This document shows positions 10,029 through 20,349 of a DNA stretch of 64,000 bases, one piece after another. Where the stretch lies: the NCBI GenBank assembly GCA_013368325.1, contig JAACJK010000057.1, positions 310,001 to 374,000 on the forward strand, written 5' to 3'. The notes under the pieces were generated by a model that was not told the DNA's origin, did no database searches, and worked only from the letters and a program-made list of their open reading frames with translations. Source of the DNA: Ephemerocybe angulata (lineage: Eukaryota; Basidiomycota; Agaricomycetes; Agaricales; Psathyrellaceae). Each line of letters opens with the position of its first letter. Position 1 is the stretch's first letter. Made by a program: the position numbers and the translations under genes.

Positions 10029-10516
10029 GGTTTTCACGCCTGCCAAGATATACCGGTCGAATGACTGAGCAGAAGTCTCCTCATCCACTCCTAGTCATAG
10101 CAAAGGGGGCGATTGAGGGGAATTGGGGTAACTTCCGGGCTTCGGGGTGTCCAGTGTACGCGTAGCCCTTCGGCATCCTCTTACGCCCCAAAAACCTTCC
10201 TAAGCTTTCTTGCAGCGATTCCACTCACGAGTTGCTAGGTCCAACTTCCACTTTCGGCGTTTTAGGAAGGTCGGCGTCGCGAAATAAGCATGATAGCGGT
10301 GATTGTAGCGGAAGAGAATCCCCGCGATCAATGCCAGATCAATGGATGCCACAGCCTGAATAGACGCCCGTCTGACTTTAAAATTAAAGCGCTCGGCTTT
10401 TGCCGAAGTGTGCACGCATTGTTCGACGTGTCGGGCCAAAATTCATTTAGCTCCTCTTTCACTACTGCCATCACTGGCATTTGCTTAACTCAACAAGCCT
10501 AATCTAAGTCGTATTT
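10029..10516. other. Intergenic between divergent GMC and F-box genes
   Basis: No convincing coding sequence is seen on either strand. It holds both upstream regions. Confidence 0.4.
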
Positions 10517-12441
10517 ATGATCAAAGTCTATCCTTCTTCTGAAGTTCGCCTTCACGAGGTAAGTCCCAGTTGCGTGAAGTTGTGCCACGAACTTTTGCGA
10601 CCTCATCTCGTTTGTAGTGGAAGCTCGCCCCGGATTTGGTTAGAATTGCACAAGAATGCCGCATGCCGTCCGCGCAAGAGCGAAGACGAATCGTAGCAGC
10701 CAGGAGGGACTACCAGGAGAAACTCAAGGACTTGAGGATTCGGCACCCCAGAGGAAGGGGCCCTTTCAGGTTGGCCGAACTCCGTGACACGCGCGAGGTC
10801 CTTCTCCTACGCAATATCGACGCGTGTCACTGCCTTATGTCAGTAGCGCGCTGTCTCCCATTTGATATCCTCCAAAGGATCTTCCAAGAAGTCATTAAAG
10901 CTGCGAATGGGGCGCAGTGCACCGGTGCTCCATCCGCCACCGAGCCCCTCCTCCTCGTCAGTCGATGGTGGAATTCAGTCGCTGTAGAAACCCCCCTCCT
11001 CTGGTTGAACATGAGGATAAAAGCACAAGAGCAGAAACCAGAGAGTATACCCCTCGTAAAGTCACAGAACGTCCCCGGGATGAGAATCTGGATGGACCGC
11101 CTCATCTCATACCCCTGGAACCTTTCCATCTATTCCTCCATTAAAGCTTCATCGGGAAGCTTCTTCGTCCCACTCTACGGCAGCGCTGACATGGAGACTT
11201 TCACAGAGCTTGGGAGACTCTTTGAAGGTCACCCTGCGATTCTGTCGTTGAAGCGACTCGCCATCGAGGCAGACGACCTTGAAGTGGGGTTAGGAGCAGT
11301 GGCGTTCCCCAACGTCACGTCCGCAGTCATCATCTGCCATCCGAGGAGGGATCCCGTTTCGATTGAGCACCAAGCTCTTCAAGATTTACCACACCTGCCC
11401 AGCCTTACACAGCTTGTCCTCACGAAGACATGCACTGATCGACCGCATGAACCCATCCTGGGTGGGCGCATCACTTGGTCTCAACTGACACACCTATCCT
11501 TGAACGCCAGTGTCTCGTTCAAGCAATGGCAAAAAGTATTCCCGCAGTGTACCTCACTGGTAGAGGGGCACTTCGCCCTTACGAGTCCAACGGGGGAGTT
11601 CGTAGGAGTTCGAACCATTGAGAGCGTCACTTTCCCCCACCTGAAGGAACTCGTATTCACCCTGAATTCGCCATTTCAGTGGATACAATCATGGGAAGGC
11701 TTGAGGTTTCCTGCCTTGGAGAAGCTCAGATGCTTCACATGGCTCCCTGCAATCGATTCCAGCCTCTCACCTAACACATTTTTCCCGCTCGAGACCCTCA
11801 CCCACCTGTGCCTCGTCGACTCCTCCCAATCCCAAGGTGGCGGTCTCAATGTCGCCAAGTTCATTGAAGTTTTGCCTACGCTGCCTCTGCTTGAGGAGCT
11901 CACCTGCAGGCTAGTGAACAGCCTTGAAGTTTTCTTCAACTGCCTTACCCTTGGTCCTCAATTCAATCTGCCTCGCCTCAAGGCGCTGGGAGTAGTGATG
12001 GGGACGTTCGAGCATCGGATGGAGGTTCCGGGGATTTGGCCGACGAACGCCAATGTGCCTCCAGCCACCCCATTCCCCCACAGCACCATCCAACACCTCG
12101 TGTTCTCGCGAACTCAGGCTGTTCACCATAACCTCTTCCCTACTCAGGAAGGCCAAATAGCGAGGCTTGAGAGTCTGGTGCTGCAGGTCGAGCGAGTGAA
12201 GTGGGCGAACATGATTCTGGAGCCTCTGCGGGACGTGGTACGGGCGTATGTACCCTTTGGACTCAAGGCTGTGGTTACCATGTCCTCGGTAACTCATATG
12301 GGTTTTCAGCTGGCGGGACGGGTGCCCCCGTGGGGGCAGGAGATTCCAAGGCACTGGGACCAGGGGTTCATGGACTACTTCAATCCTCCTGACTATGACC
12401 TATATCCAAAGCACCTCCCCTTTGTCACCAGTGCACCCTAG
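10517..12441 (+). CDS. F-box/LRR-like protein, subfamily A (HWD-GF tail), intact copy
   Basis: A 14-codon first exon (10517-10558, MIKVYPSSEVRLHE) is followed by a 59-bp phase-0 intron (gtaagt...tttgtag) and exon 2 (10618-12441), giving 621 residues. The same tiny first exon ending in Glu recurs at 52512 and 57033, which supports the model. The F-box-like segment is around residues 85-150 (SVARCLPFDILQRIFQEVI, LLLVSRWWNSVAVETP, LLWLNM). Leucine-rich repeat-like units follow, and the tail holds the subfamily motif IPRHWDQGFMDYF. The 3' part, from 11367 on, is duplicated at 20350. It converges on the MBOAT gene, whose native 3' neighbour it appears to be. Confidence 0.85.
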
Positions 12442-12953
12442 ATGTAGGAGAACTTGAATAGAATCTCAAGCTCAAAGCATCGATAGCGAATGTATATATG
12501 TACTACTTTAGATCAGTTACTTCAGTTACTCTAAGATATGCAGTCAAATCTAGGTTAGATACCGTCCCACCACACCTCCTTCCTCTAGTATACGCCTTCC
12601 AATAGCACGCCATGAAAGTTTTAGCACAGATATCCGCCCCCAATCACTGTGGGGGAGGAACGAGCTTGTCGACCGAGGGCGGCAAGACAAAGTTCTTCTC
12701 GTTGATAGGGGTTGCCGTACCAGACGAGACAGCGCTTCCGTTCTTCGCGGGGGCACCGGTGGCGGGCTTAGGTCCCCTCGAAGGGACAACGATGCCCATC
12801 TGCCTCTGCAGGCCCTTCAAGAACTTGGCACCTCCCAAGTAGAAGAAGAGCAAACCACCGAACACGATGACGTGTCCGTACCAGCCGAGCAACTTCCAGG
12901 TGGCGACCGAGTCAAGCGCACCGCCGATGATGAAAGGCGCGGCGGCGTAGTTG
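11367..12953. repeat. Direct repeat D, left copy (1587 bp)
   Basis: It matches 20350-21936 at a constant offset of 8983 bp, with no indel and no mismatch in the stretches compared. It contains the last two-thirds of the F-box coding sequence, the short convergent intergenic region and the last 103 codons of the MBOAT gene. The two copies flank the retrotransposon exactly. Confidence 0.95.
12644..12953 (-). pseudogene. Truncated 3' end of the ALE1-like MBOAT gene
   Basis: This copy of the last 103 codons of the gene at 21627-23539 (including LLGWYGHVIVFGGLLFFYL and the stop at 12644) is cut at 12953 by the retrotransposon's left end. No start or catalytic residues remain. Confidence 0.9.
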
Positions 12954-13102
12954 GCGGTCTGAGAACAAGAATTGATCGCAGAGAATGTCTATGGGATGAC
13001 TCAGCGAGGTGGCCGGCAAACTTCTTGCCTCTCCCCACCTCGACATCCCAGAAGCTCGAGCCCTCGACATTCCGACGGGGCTCGCACTCGTATCGAAAAT
13101 TT
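12952..13102 (+). repeat. Terminal direct repeat A1 of the retrotransposon (151 bp)
   Basis: It is identical to 20087-20237 (from tggcggtctgag to cgaaaattt). The first two bases may belong to the flank. It marks the left end of the element; the second copy is internal, 112 bp short of the right end, as in split-direct-repeat (PAT/Ngaro-like) elements. Confidence 0.85.
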
Positions 13103-13165
13103 ACCTTAATCCACTACTCTAATCTACCTTACTCTTTTCTATTCGACTCCCTCGAGATCATCAAA

Positions 13166-14741
13166 ATGGTTGAAATTCAAATCGGCGGCCCTGACGACGC
13201 ACCTGATTTCTCCGCCGCTGCGTATGCCGCGGCTCGCGATGCCATGAAGGCCCAAATGCCTGAAGCGACGAACGATCTCATCATAGCGACCCTGAGGACC
13301 ATATGGAGGGCGCAGAAGGAGGCTGAGAACGCATTGAAGGCCCAGGAAAAAGCAGCCGAGGAGGCGGCTGCCGCGGATCGTGCACGTCTCGATGCGGAAA
13401 GAGATGCACTATTCCAGGCAGAATTGGAGAAGGAGAGGGAGGCAGCGAGGCTCGAGGATATGAAGAAGAACAAGATGAAGTATGTGGCCATCGCCTCCGG
13501 TGTCGCTGTACCGAACGAAGCGCCAATCGACGTCCCTATGTCCGTCATACGCCAACTCAAGTTGTTCAAGTTTGTCCCCCTGTATCTCTTCACGGACGAG
13601 GCTCTGCAGTCCAGTGCGAAGGATCCCACCGTTTACGACGACGGGCTGGGCGCGATTTCGCTTGAGGACGACGGATCCGGCGGCTTCAAGGTGTTGCGGG
13701 GTGAGGGCGCTAGGAAGCCCTTGGTGGTGAAGAAGGCGGACGACGAGCTATCGTGGGACGAGTACGCTGTGGCCTGGCAGCGGTTTTTGCCTGCTGCGAC
13801 GCTCGCTGGTTGGAGCACGGCCTGGACCGACATGTTTGCCGACCACGCCGCTTCGGTGCAGACGCACCCGTATCGCTCTGTGAACGATCCATCCGGCGAG
13901 AAGCGCGCTGCCCTGCTCATCTACTCGGCGATGATGCGGAAGACCTGGCACCAGCGCCTTGAACTCCAGGTGAATCCGATGGAGGACCTGTCCGTGTGGA
14001 ATGACGAGGTGTTGGCGTTGGCGAAGGAGGAGGCGCATGCCCGCGCGAGGGATCGCAGGGAGAAGATGCGGGAGAAGGTGTCGGAAGCCAGGGTCAGTCG
14101 TTACCGCAGATAGTCTCCCGGGCCTGTATTCTAATTGTTTTAAATGTCTTTCCCCAATATTGAACAACATTTTGCACCAATCTCCACCTTGCGCGCCAAA
14201 AATTTTCCACAACGACAATCCTTCTCGAAACCTCGACGTCTACGTGCTCCCTTTTCTGACGCACTCCCAGGTGCTCGCAGATGACCCGGACACGGCTCGG
14301 CTAGACGCGCGAGGTTCTCGAAAGGATTACCGGCGCTCCAATGCGCAGGGGTACGGCCGAGACCGTCGTGACCGCCGTTCTCGCTCTCCTCAACGTGGAG
14401 GAGACGAGTCTCGGGCGCCCCGGGATTTCTCTAGGCAGGATTTTCGGGAGGGCGCAGGTGGGCGGGCCCTGCCTGCCTGCGCTGTCTGTTTGGGTCGACA
14501 CCGACACAAGGTTGCCCTCTGTACTGCCGAACGGACCTGGGATGGTCGTCACAGCACAATCTCGACTCGCGTCAACGGGAAGTTGGTCCTCAAGTCGGAC
14601 GGCAGCTTCATCTGCGTCAACTGGCAAGCCCGCGTCCAGTGCGACAGCAAGTTCCGGAGCGGCCACGACCTACACATCTGCTCGGGCTGTGGATCCCGAA
14701 GCCACGGAGTTCAGACGTGCAGTCGAGCGCGCGAGGATTAA
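13166..14741 (+). CDS. DIRS-like ORF1 (gag-like), probably spliced
   Basis: The first part is 13166-14113 as read, or 13166-14092 if spliced. It starts MVEIQIGGPDDAPDF, has an Ala/Glu-rich coiled coil (about residues 45-105, EKAAEEAAAADRARLDAERD) and then a globular capsid-like region. A 178-bp intron (14093-14270; gtcagt donor, ttctgac branch, ctcccag acceptor) would join it in phase 0 to 14271-14741. That second part carries an Arg/Ser-rich linker and zinc-knuckle-like clusters (CAVCLGRHRHKVALC; CSGCGSRSHGVQTC). Such a protein would package the RNA. Without splicing the zinc part would need a frameshift to be made. Confidence 0.7.
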
Positions 14742-15342
14742 TCCCGGTTCTCCGTACCGGGTGGACGAGATCGAGCGTCTCCTTCGTCGCTCGGGTCTCG
14801 TCTGGCGCTATCCCGATGTCGTCGAGGGATTACGCCACGGGTTCCGCGTTGGGTTTCCGACTGTCCAACACACCCAGGTACCCCCAAACAAGGATTCTGT
14901 CGTCGAGTTTGGACCACACTTCCGACAGGTTGTTGAGAACGAGATTCGGAAAGGGAGGTATCTGGGCCCCGTTTCTCGAGCAGTCATGGAATCCGTGCTC
15001 GGTCCTTTTCAGTGCTCTCCCCTCTCGGTTATCCCAAAGACTACACCGGGGAAGTATCGAATTATCCAAGATTTCTCCTTCCCCCATTTCTTCAACACAC
15101 TCTTCCCACAAGCCTCAGTCAACTCGCACACAGACGCAAGCGCTTTTCCATGCACCTGGGGTACCTTCATGTCCGTCGCCCATCTCGTTTGGCACCTGCC
15201 CCCCGGCTCGCAAATGGCTGTCCGCGATGTGTCTGAAGCTTATCGGACGATTCCCTTGCACCCCAGTCAGTGGGCGGCCACGGTGGTTGGCCTGGGTCAG
15301 GATCGGTTCTGTGCCGATGTTCGTGCCGCTTTTGGGGCTCGT

Positions 15343-15349
15343 CCGTCTG
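15343..15349. repeat. Target-site duplication, left (ccgtctg)
   Basis: This 7-bp sequence recurs at 17168-17174. Keeping one copy restores the reverse transcriptase reading frame. Confidence 0.85.
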
Positions 15350-17167
15350 CACTAAATACTGTCGTTCTTATATATAATCTGCATTGGTAACAGTCCTATA
15401 GTTATATATAAGTATCTATTGGTGCCAAGGTGCTCTTGCTGGGGATTCCCTGACTGACATTATACATAAATGGGGGCGGTAAATGCCGGAGTCCGCCCAA
15501 ACGGGTAAGGCCATACACGGTTGTGGGTTCCCACCATGCACGCGACACCGGGCGCCAATCAATTGTCAGGCCTGCCTGGTGAACCGTACATTGGGCACCG
15601 ATTTTGTGCATTTATGGGTCGATTCTTCCCGTTCTTTTTGCATTATACCATAGATACATGCTTATAGGGGCCCTGTACCTGGTTAGAGCGTGATAGGGCC
15701 ACCAGACATTATGGAATAAGCGATTTGCGCTTTTGAGCACATCCCAGACACAAAAATGGTATTCCTGGGGGCTTTGGTGGGTTAGAGAGAGAGAAAAAGG
15801 TTCCATTACCTAGGTAATAGTTGAGAGAGCGCATTTACGCGTTTATATGGGCCAAAAATCTAAATAAAAGCAATGTAGCGCACATTTTCTGCAAATATTC
15901 AGAAATATGCTTCGGGGTCTCCTTAGATGAATTATCGATGTATAACACAACAGGAGTGTACAATATGTATACCAATTGCTTTTAAAAGAAAGAATACAGT
16001 CTTAGAATGTCGATATACATGGTATATCAGGGGTAGAGCCTCCCTATATTATCACATCTCCTCCTTGTACCATTCGTGCCATAGGACCATCCCAAATGTG
16101 ATCTACACTGATTTAAAGGTGTTTATGGGACGGAAGAAATGTAAGAAAAAGATAGAAAAAAACCGCAGGAAAAATGAATCATATCTTGCCACGATATTAC
16201 AAGAATACGGTGATTAGACCGGTATTCTGTAGTTATGAATTGAATCTTCATGTGCACATCTGGCATCAAATGGGCTATTGTATCACTTTTACTCTATTCA
16301 AGCCCTTCCACTGGTCGGATTCGCAAGCGGTCTTTTGCAGTCTCTGTGCATGTGTAACTCCTATCTGCTTGCGGATTCAGAATTTTGTGATTATACATTC
16401 TACTCCTGGTATTGAGTAAAAAAGGGTGGTAATTCGGTAAAATATAGAGTTGTGCTCTACTGATCTACAGAGCGAAATGGAGAGGCCAATGGAGCGGCCA
16501 TAACATATATCGTGCACCTGTATAGCATATCTAGACACCCCTGGGTCCCACAACGACAAATGGGTTCTCCACAAGCCCAAGCCTGAGCTGCTGCTTTAAT
16601 TTCGCAATTTTGGATAAATATATGGAATTTAGAGCATTAGCTACGAGGAAATGACTACCCAAGGATTAAGAATAGTTATAGCACTTCCCAGATACCCAGT
16701 TTCCTTCGCATAGAGGCCTGATCTGCAGTAAAAAGTAGAATTTCTCGAATAGGGGTACCAGGAGAAAATACCAGAGAATCACTGTATATATTGTGATTAA
16801 AGGGCCAGATATCAAAAATATAATGTGCCACACTACTTCACTTATGGGGTATGCAGAAGTATATACGATCTAGTGGGCTATAGCAAAGGAAATGACCCAG
16901 ACAGTGAGCAGGGCCCTACATTTGGTGCTGCCCGATGCCCCGGAATGGCGTGGAAATCCATTGCCCATATTTGGCACCCTCCCGATTTCGAGCCGCTTGC
17001 GCGTTCTGGTTGAAGGATTATATATAACGACTATCTGACATGGCATCTTTATACATAATACAGGTGTGTATCATGCAGAAATGTCGCTACAGCAGTAATG
17101 AGGGATTATACATAACTATAGACATGTTATGACAGGGAGTTATATATGAAAACGACAACCACACCTG
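15350..17167. mobile_element. Nested non-autonomous DNA transposon (1818 bp)
   Basis: AT-rich sequence without a plausible gene is inserted in the reverse transcriptase ORF and flanked by a 7-bp duplication. Both ends begin with CA and carry imperfect inverted termini: TGTCGTTCTTATATATAA on the left and TGTCGTTTTCATATATAA on the right, with CTATAGTTAT further inside both. Several tata(t/c)ataa motifs cluster near each end, as expected of transposase-binding sites. A 7-8 bp duplication suggests a hAT-like mover. The superfamily is not certain and no transposase is encoded, so it would depend on a partner element. Confidence 0.75.
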
Positions 17168-17174
17168 CCGTCTG
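17168..17174. repeat. Target-site duplication, right (ccgtctg)
   Basis: Right-hand copy of the 7-bp duplication at 15343-15349. Confidence 0.85.
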
Positions 17175-18491
17175 GTGGGATCTTTGGTGTGGTCGCGGAT
17201 GCGCTCGGGGATCTCATGCGTTGGAGGGGCATGGGGCCGTTCACGAAGTGGGTGGACGACCATGTCTTCTTCCGTATCCGAAGGAAGTATCTTGCGTCGT
17301 TCAACCGTTTGCGGGATACCTGGTGCGGGGTTGTGGGGGCTGGGGGTGGTGCGAAGACGGCGAGAGGTAGGATCTGGTTTGAGGGAGAGGTGGGGGCAAG
17401 CGGTGTTGTGGCGGAGTTGTTTGAGGACTGCGAGTTCCCGCTGCGGGATCTTCGGTCTGGTGGAGGTGTTGGGGAGGGGATTGAAGGAGATTTCTTGTAT
17501 GGGATGGAGGAGGTTGATGCGTTTTCGGATGAGGTGGGTTTGCAGTGGGAGCGAGCGAAGGACCAGGCCTTTGCTCAGACTGGCCAGTACATCGGGTTGG
17601 TATGGGATCTTGGGCGGCGCACCGTTTCCCTTCCTCAAGACAAGGTCACGAAATATGTCGCTGCGATCCAGACGTGGGAGGAGAAGCGCACCCATTCGCT
17701 TCTGGAAGTCCAGCAGCTTTACGGGCGTCTGCTCCATGCCGCCCTCGTACTTCCAACCGGACGATCTCGACTCACCGGCTTGGAATCGATGCTCGGCCTC
17801 TTCAATGGTCGTCCGTTCGCTTCACTCCATCCACCCGCTTCCATCCGAGCGGACCTCGTCTGGTGGGCCGACGCCTTACGGAGGCCAGATCTCAGCAGGG
17901 AACTTGGGAGGATGTTCCCGGGGCGTGTTGTCGACTGCCAGGCATTCTCTGACGCGAGCTCTGGCGTCGGGGTTGGGATCGTCGTCGGCGGGCGCTGGCG
18001 CGCATGGCGTCTACTCCCAGGCTGGAAAACCCTCGATGGTGAAAAGGACATCCAATGGGCTGAGGCAGTTGGCTTCGAGCTCCTCGTCTACGCTGTCGCC
18101 CGCTCGCATTCCCCAGGCACCCATCTACGCCTGCACGGCGACAACCGAGGGGTCGTTGAGGGCTGGTGGAACCTGCGCAGCAGGAACACTGCGGTCAACA
18201 GCGTCTTCCGACGCCTCCTTGACTTTCTCGATGGTGGGGGATTCAACGAGTGCATCCACTCAGCCTACGTCCGCAGTGAAGATAATCCCGCTGACGGACC
18301 ATCTCGTGGGATCTTCCCTCCGGTTTCGCAACTCCTTCCGGAGATCCCTTTGCCCCCCGCCTTACAGCGCTTCCTCATCGACGCCACCGCCCCTCTCACT
18401 GCCCAGGAAGAGGCAGTTCGACGAAGTGGACAGCCCCCTGCCATTGCTGCAAAGGAATCCCGGCCCGATCGTACACTCCACTGGACGGGGC

Positions 18492-19703
18492 ATGGAGCCC
18501 GGGACCTTGGGCACGACGAGGAGCGTCTCGGGGAGTTTTGCTATCATGAGGAGGGCTATGGCAGTGGCGACTGGGGTCTCGGTTAGTTCGACAGCGGATT
18601 CTTCTGCACTTCGCCCGGCCTGCCCGTATTCTGAGCGGCTCTGGCGTTGGAGGCCTGCGCGCGGGGAGGGGGAGGTTGCGCCATCCCCCGAAACTGTGCG
18701 TTTACTGTGTAGTGGCTATGCGGCGTCCACCCTCGGCACGTATGCATCTGGCCTGGCTGCACTACACACCTTTTGTGATCTGCGCACGCCACGGGTGCCC
18801 GAGTTGGAGCGTGCGCCTATGTCCGAGGCTCTCTTACTGGAGTTTATCACGGCGTGTGCCGGCCAGTACTCGGGGTCGACGGTCGCCAATTATGTCTTTG
18901 GGATAGAGGCATGGCACGACGTGCATCGTGTCCCGTGGCGCATTTCCAAGTCGGTCGTCTCCCTCGCGCTCCGTGCTGCAAACAACCTCGCGCCCCCAGC
19001 CAAACCACCTCGCCCGCCGGTTACCAGCGAGACGATGACAGCTGTGCTTTCCCACTTGGATTTGGCCTTGCCGTTGGATGCTGCGGTGTGGGCATGCATG
19101 ACGACCACCTTTTACTCGATTTCGCGCTTAGGAGAGTTTGTTCTGCGGAGTGCGCCTGCGCTGAAGGAGGGAAAGCATGTCAAGCGGTCGGATATGGAGC
19201 TCGACCGGTGCGAGGATGCCAGTGCAGCGACACCCCTTTATGTCACGACCTTCTTCATTCCCAGCACGAAATCGTCGACCAACAATGGAGAGACTACACA
19301 GTGGGCAGAGCAGCGCGGCCCCTGTGACCCTCGTGCCGCGATGCTTAACCATCTCCGGGTGAATAACCCCTCCCCCGATGATCATATCTTCACGTACACC
19401 AACCCCAAGACTAGGAAGCTCGTTCCCCTCACCCGCTCCGCTTTCCTTACTCGCGTCAATACTGCTTTGGCTGCACGGGGCCATAGTCCCATCAAGGGGC
19501 ACTGCCTTCGGATTGGTGGAGTGCTTGAATGGCTGCTTCGGGGTTTGTCATTCGAGGTAGTGAAGGTTATGGGACGTTGGGCAAGTGATGCGTTTATTGT
19601 GTACCTGCGCAAGCGCTCGGCGGTGCTCGCGCCGTACATCCAGGCCAGCCCCTTGTTTGTACCGTTCACGCAGTTGATTGCGATGCCCACGCGCATCCGC
19701 TAA
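18492..19703 (+). CDS. Tyrosine recombinase of the DIRS-like element
   Basis: The ATG at 18492 (MEPGTLGTTRSVSGS) or at 18546 (MRRAMAVATG) starts this ORF; it overlaps the end of the RNase H ORF in another frame by up to 95 bp. The N-terminal core-binding half (STLGTYASGLAALHTFCD) precedes the catalytic half. Catalytic residues are Arg in YSISRLGEF, His and Arg in GHCLRIGG, and Tyr in GRWASDAFIVYLRKRS. It would insert circular cDNA by site-specific-type recombination, which explains the absence of a target duplication. About 400 residues; intact. Confidence 0.85.
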   Translation: MEPGTLGTTRSVSGSFAIMRRAMAVATGVSVSSTADSSALRPACPYSERLWRWRPARGEGEVAPSPETVRLLCSGYAASTLGTYASGLAALHTFCDLRTPRVPELERAPMSEALLLEFITACAGQYSGSTVANYVFGIEAWHDVHRVPWRISKSVVSLALRAANNLAPPAKPPRPPVTSETMTAVLSHLDLALPLDAAVWACMTTTFYSISRLGEFVLRSAPALKEGKHVKRSDMELDRCEDASAATPLYVTTFFIPSTKSSTNNGETTQWAEQRGPCDPRAAMLNHLRVNNPSPDDHIFTYTNPKTRKLVPLTRSAFLTRVNTALAARGHSPIKGHCLRIGGVLEWLLRGLSFEVVKVMGRWASDAFIVYLRKRSAVLAPYIQASPLFVPFTQLIAMPTRIR

Positions 19704-20086
19704 GCGCACGGTGCTCTTATGGTACGTGGCTCGTCCATACGTCACCTCCTTTTCGATTTATGCCGCCCACTCTCCTATACGGATATGGGGGTTTTTCCTT
19801 CGTCTCCCTCTTCGTTCACGCGTCGCCTGGGCGCCTATAACATTGGGAGTGGTCACTCATCGGGTCTTTTTCACAGATCCGGGCGACCTCTTCGAGTCGC
19901 GGCCTCCGGCCCCACATACTACAAGTATCCGTCCAACGGATGCTCTGTATATCAAAATATCATCGCCCTACTGTATTTACATAGGCGTACTAATTCTCAT
20001 CCCCACTCTAATCGATACGACCGGGACTCGTCGAACTCCCTTCGGTCCCGCACTCTCGAACATCGAGCGTGGTGCAAGGACATAGA
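19704..20086 (+). other. Non-coding 3' region of the retrotransposon
   Basis: Between the recombinase stop and repeat A2. No ORF is supported. In related elements a second repeat (B1) lies here with a partner at the right end; I found no clear match to 20238-20349. Confidence 0.5.
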
Positions 20087-20237
20087 TGGCGGTCTGAGAA
20101 CAAGAATTGATCGCAGAGAATGTCTATGGGATGACTCAGCGAGGTGGCCGGCAAACTTCTTGCCTCTCCCCACCTCGACATCCCAGAAGCTCGAGCCCTC
20201 GACATTCCGACGGGGCTCGCACTCGTATCGAAAATTT
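20087..20237 (+). repeat. Internal direct repeat A2 of the retrotransposon (151 bp)
   Basis: Identical copy of 12952-13102. The 112 bp after it (20238-20349) form the element's right end and are not seen elsewhere in the window. Confidence 0.85.
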
Positions 20238-20349
20238 CCCGCCCACCCTCGCCTTTTCTCATCTCGGATTTATCAGTCCCTGCGATATCCGAGGTCTCGT
20301 GCTTCGCGACGTCTTCGTGACACCTGCTAGAGCGGTTTTCCTTTACTCG

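Larger units (their letters stand above)
14341..18586 (+). pseudogene. DIRS-like reverse transcriptase-RNase H ORF, split by a nested insertion
   Basis: The left part is 14341-15349 and the right part 17175-18586; removing the insertion plus one target copy restores one continuous frame (GARPS then GGIFGVVADALGD). Reverse transcriptase features: SPLSVIPKTTPGKYRIIQDF, MAVRDVSEAYRTIPLHP with a catalytic Asp, and the catalytic box KWVDDHVFF. RNase H follows with its four acidic residues in FSDASSG, AEAVGFELL, LHGDNRGV and NPADGPSR. The start overlaps ORF1 in another frame, so the true N-terminus is uncertain; clear homology begins near 14740. The enzyme would copy the element's RNA into DNA. Confidence 0.85.
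12954..20349 (+). mobile_element. DIRS-like (YR) retrotransposon, PAT/Ngaro-like, interrupted
   Basis: The 7396-bp span falls to about 5.57 kb once the nested insertion is removed. Order: repeat A1, gag-like ORF, reverse transcriptase-RNase H ORF, tyrosine recombinase ORF, repeat A2, unique right end. A tyrosine recombinase in place of a DDE integrase, plus split direct repeats instead of LTRs, defines DIRS-type elements. They integrate by recombination and leave no target-site duplication. The limits are the points where homology to the flanking repeat D stops (12953|12954 and 20349|20350). The copy is dead because the reverse transcriptase is interrupted, but each ORF otherwise reads through. 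Confidence 0.85.

Noticed and set aside
10200..10439. 79-residue leftward frame upstream of the subfamily A gene
   Set aside because: No recognisable motif, no splice support and no similarity to neighbours.
15927..16217. 96-residue frame inside the nested element
   Set aside because: No transposase motif; composition follows AT-rich DNA.
15350..17167. CACTA (EnSpm) assignment of the nested element from its CACTA start
   Set aside because: The right end does not read TAGTG, and the duplication is 7 bp rather than 3.
17175..18491. N-terminal half of a long frame that ends in the tyrosine recombinase
   Set aside because: Over this interval the reverse transcriptase-RNase H frame is the real one; the recombinase start is placed at 18492 or 18546.
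12952..20237. LTR retrotransposon reading of the 151-bp repeats
   Set aside because: The second repeat is internal, there is no protease or DDE integrase, and a tyrosine recombinase is present.
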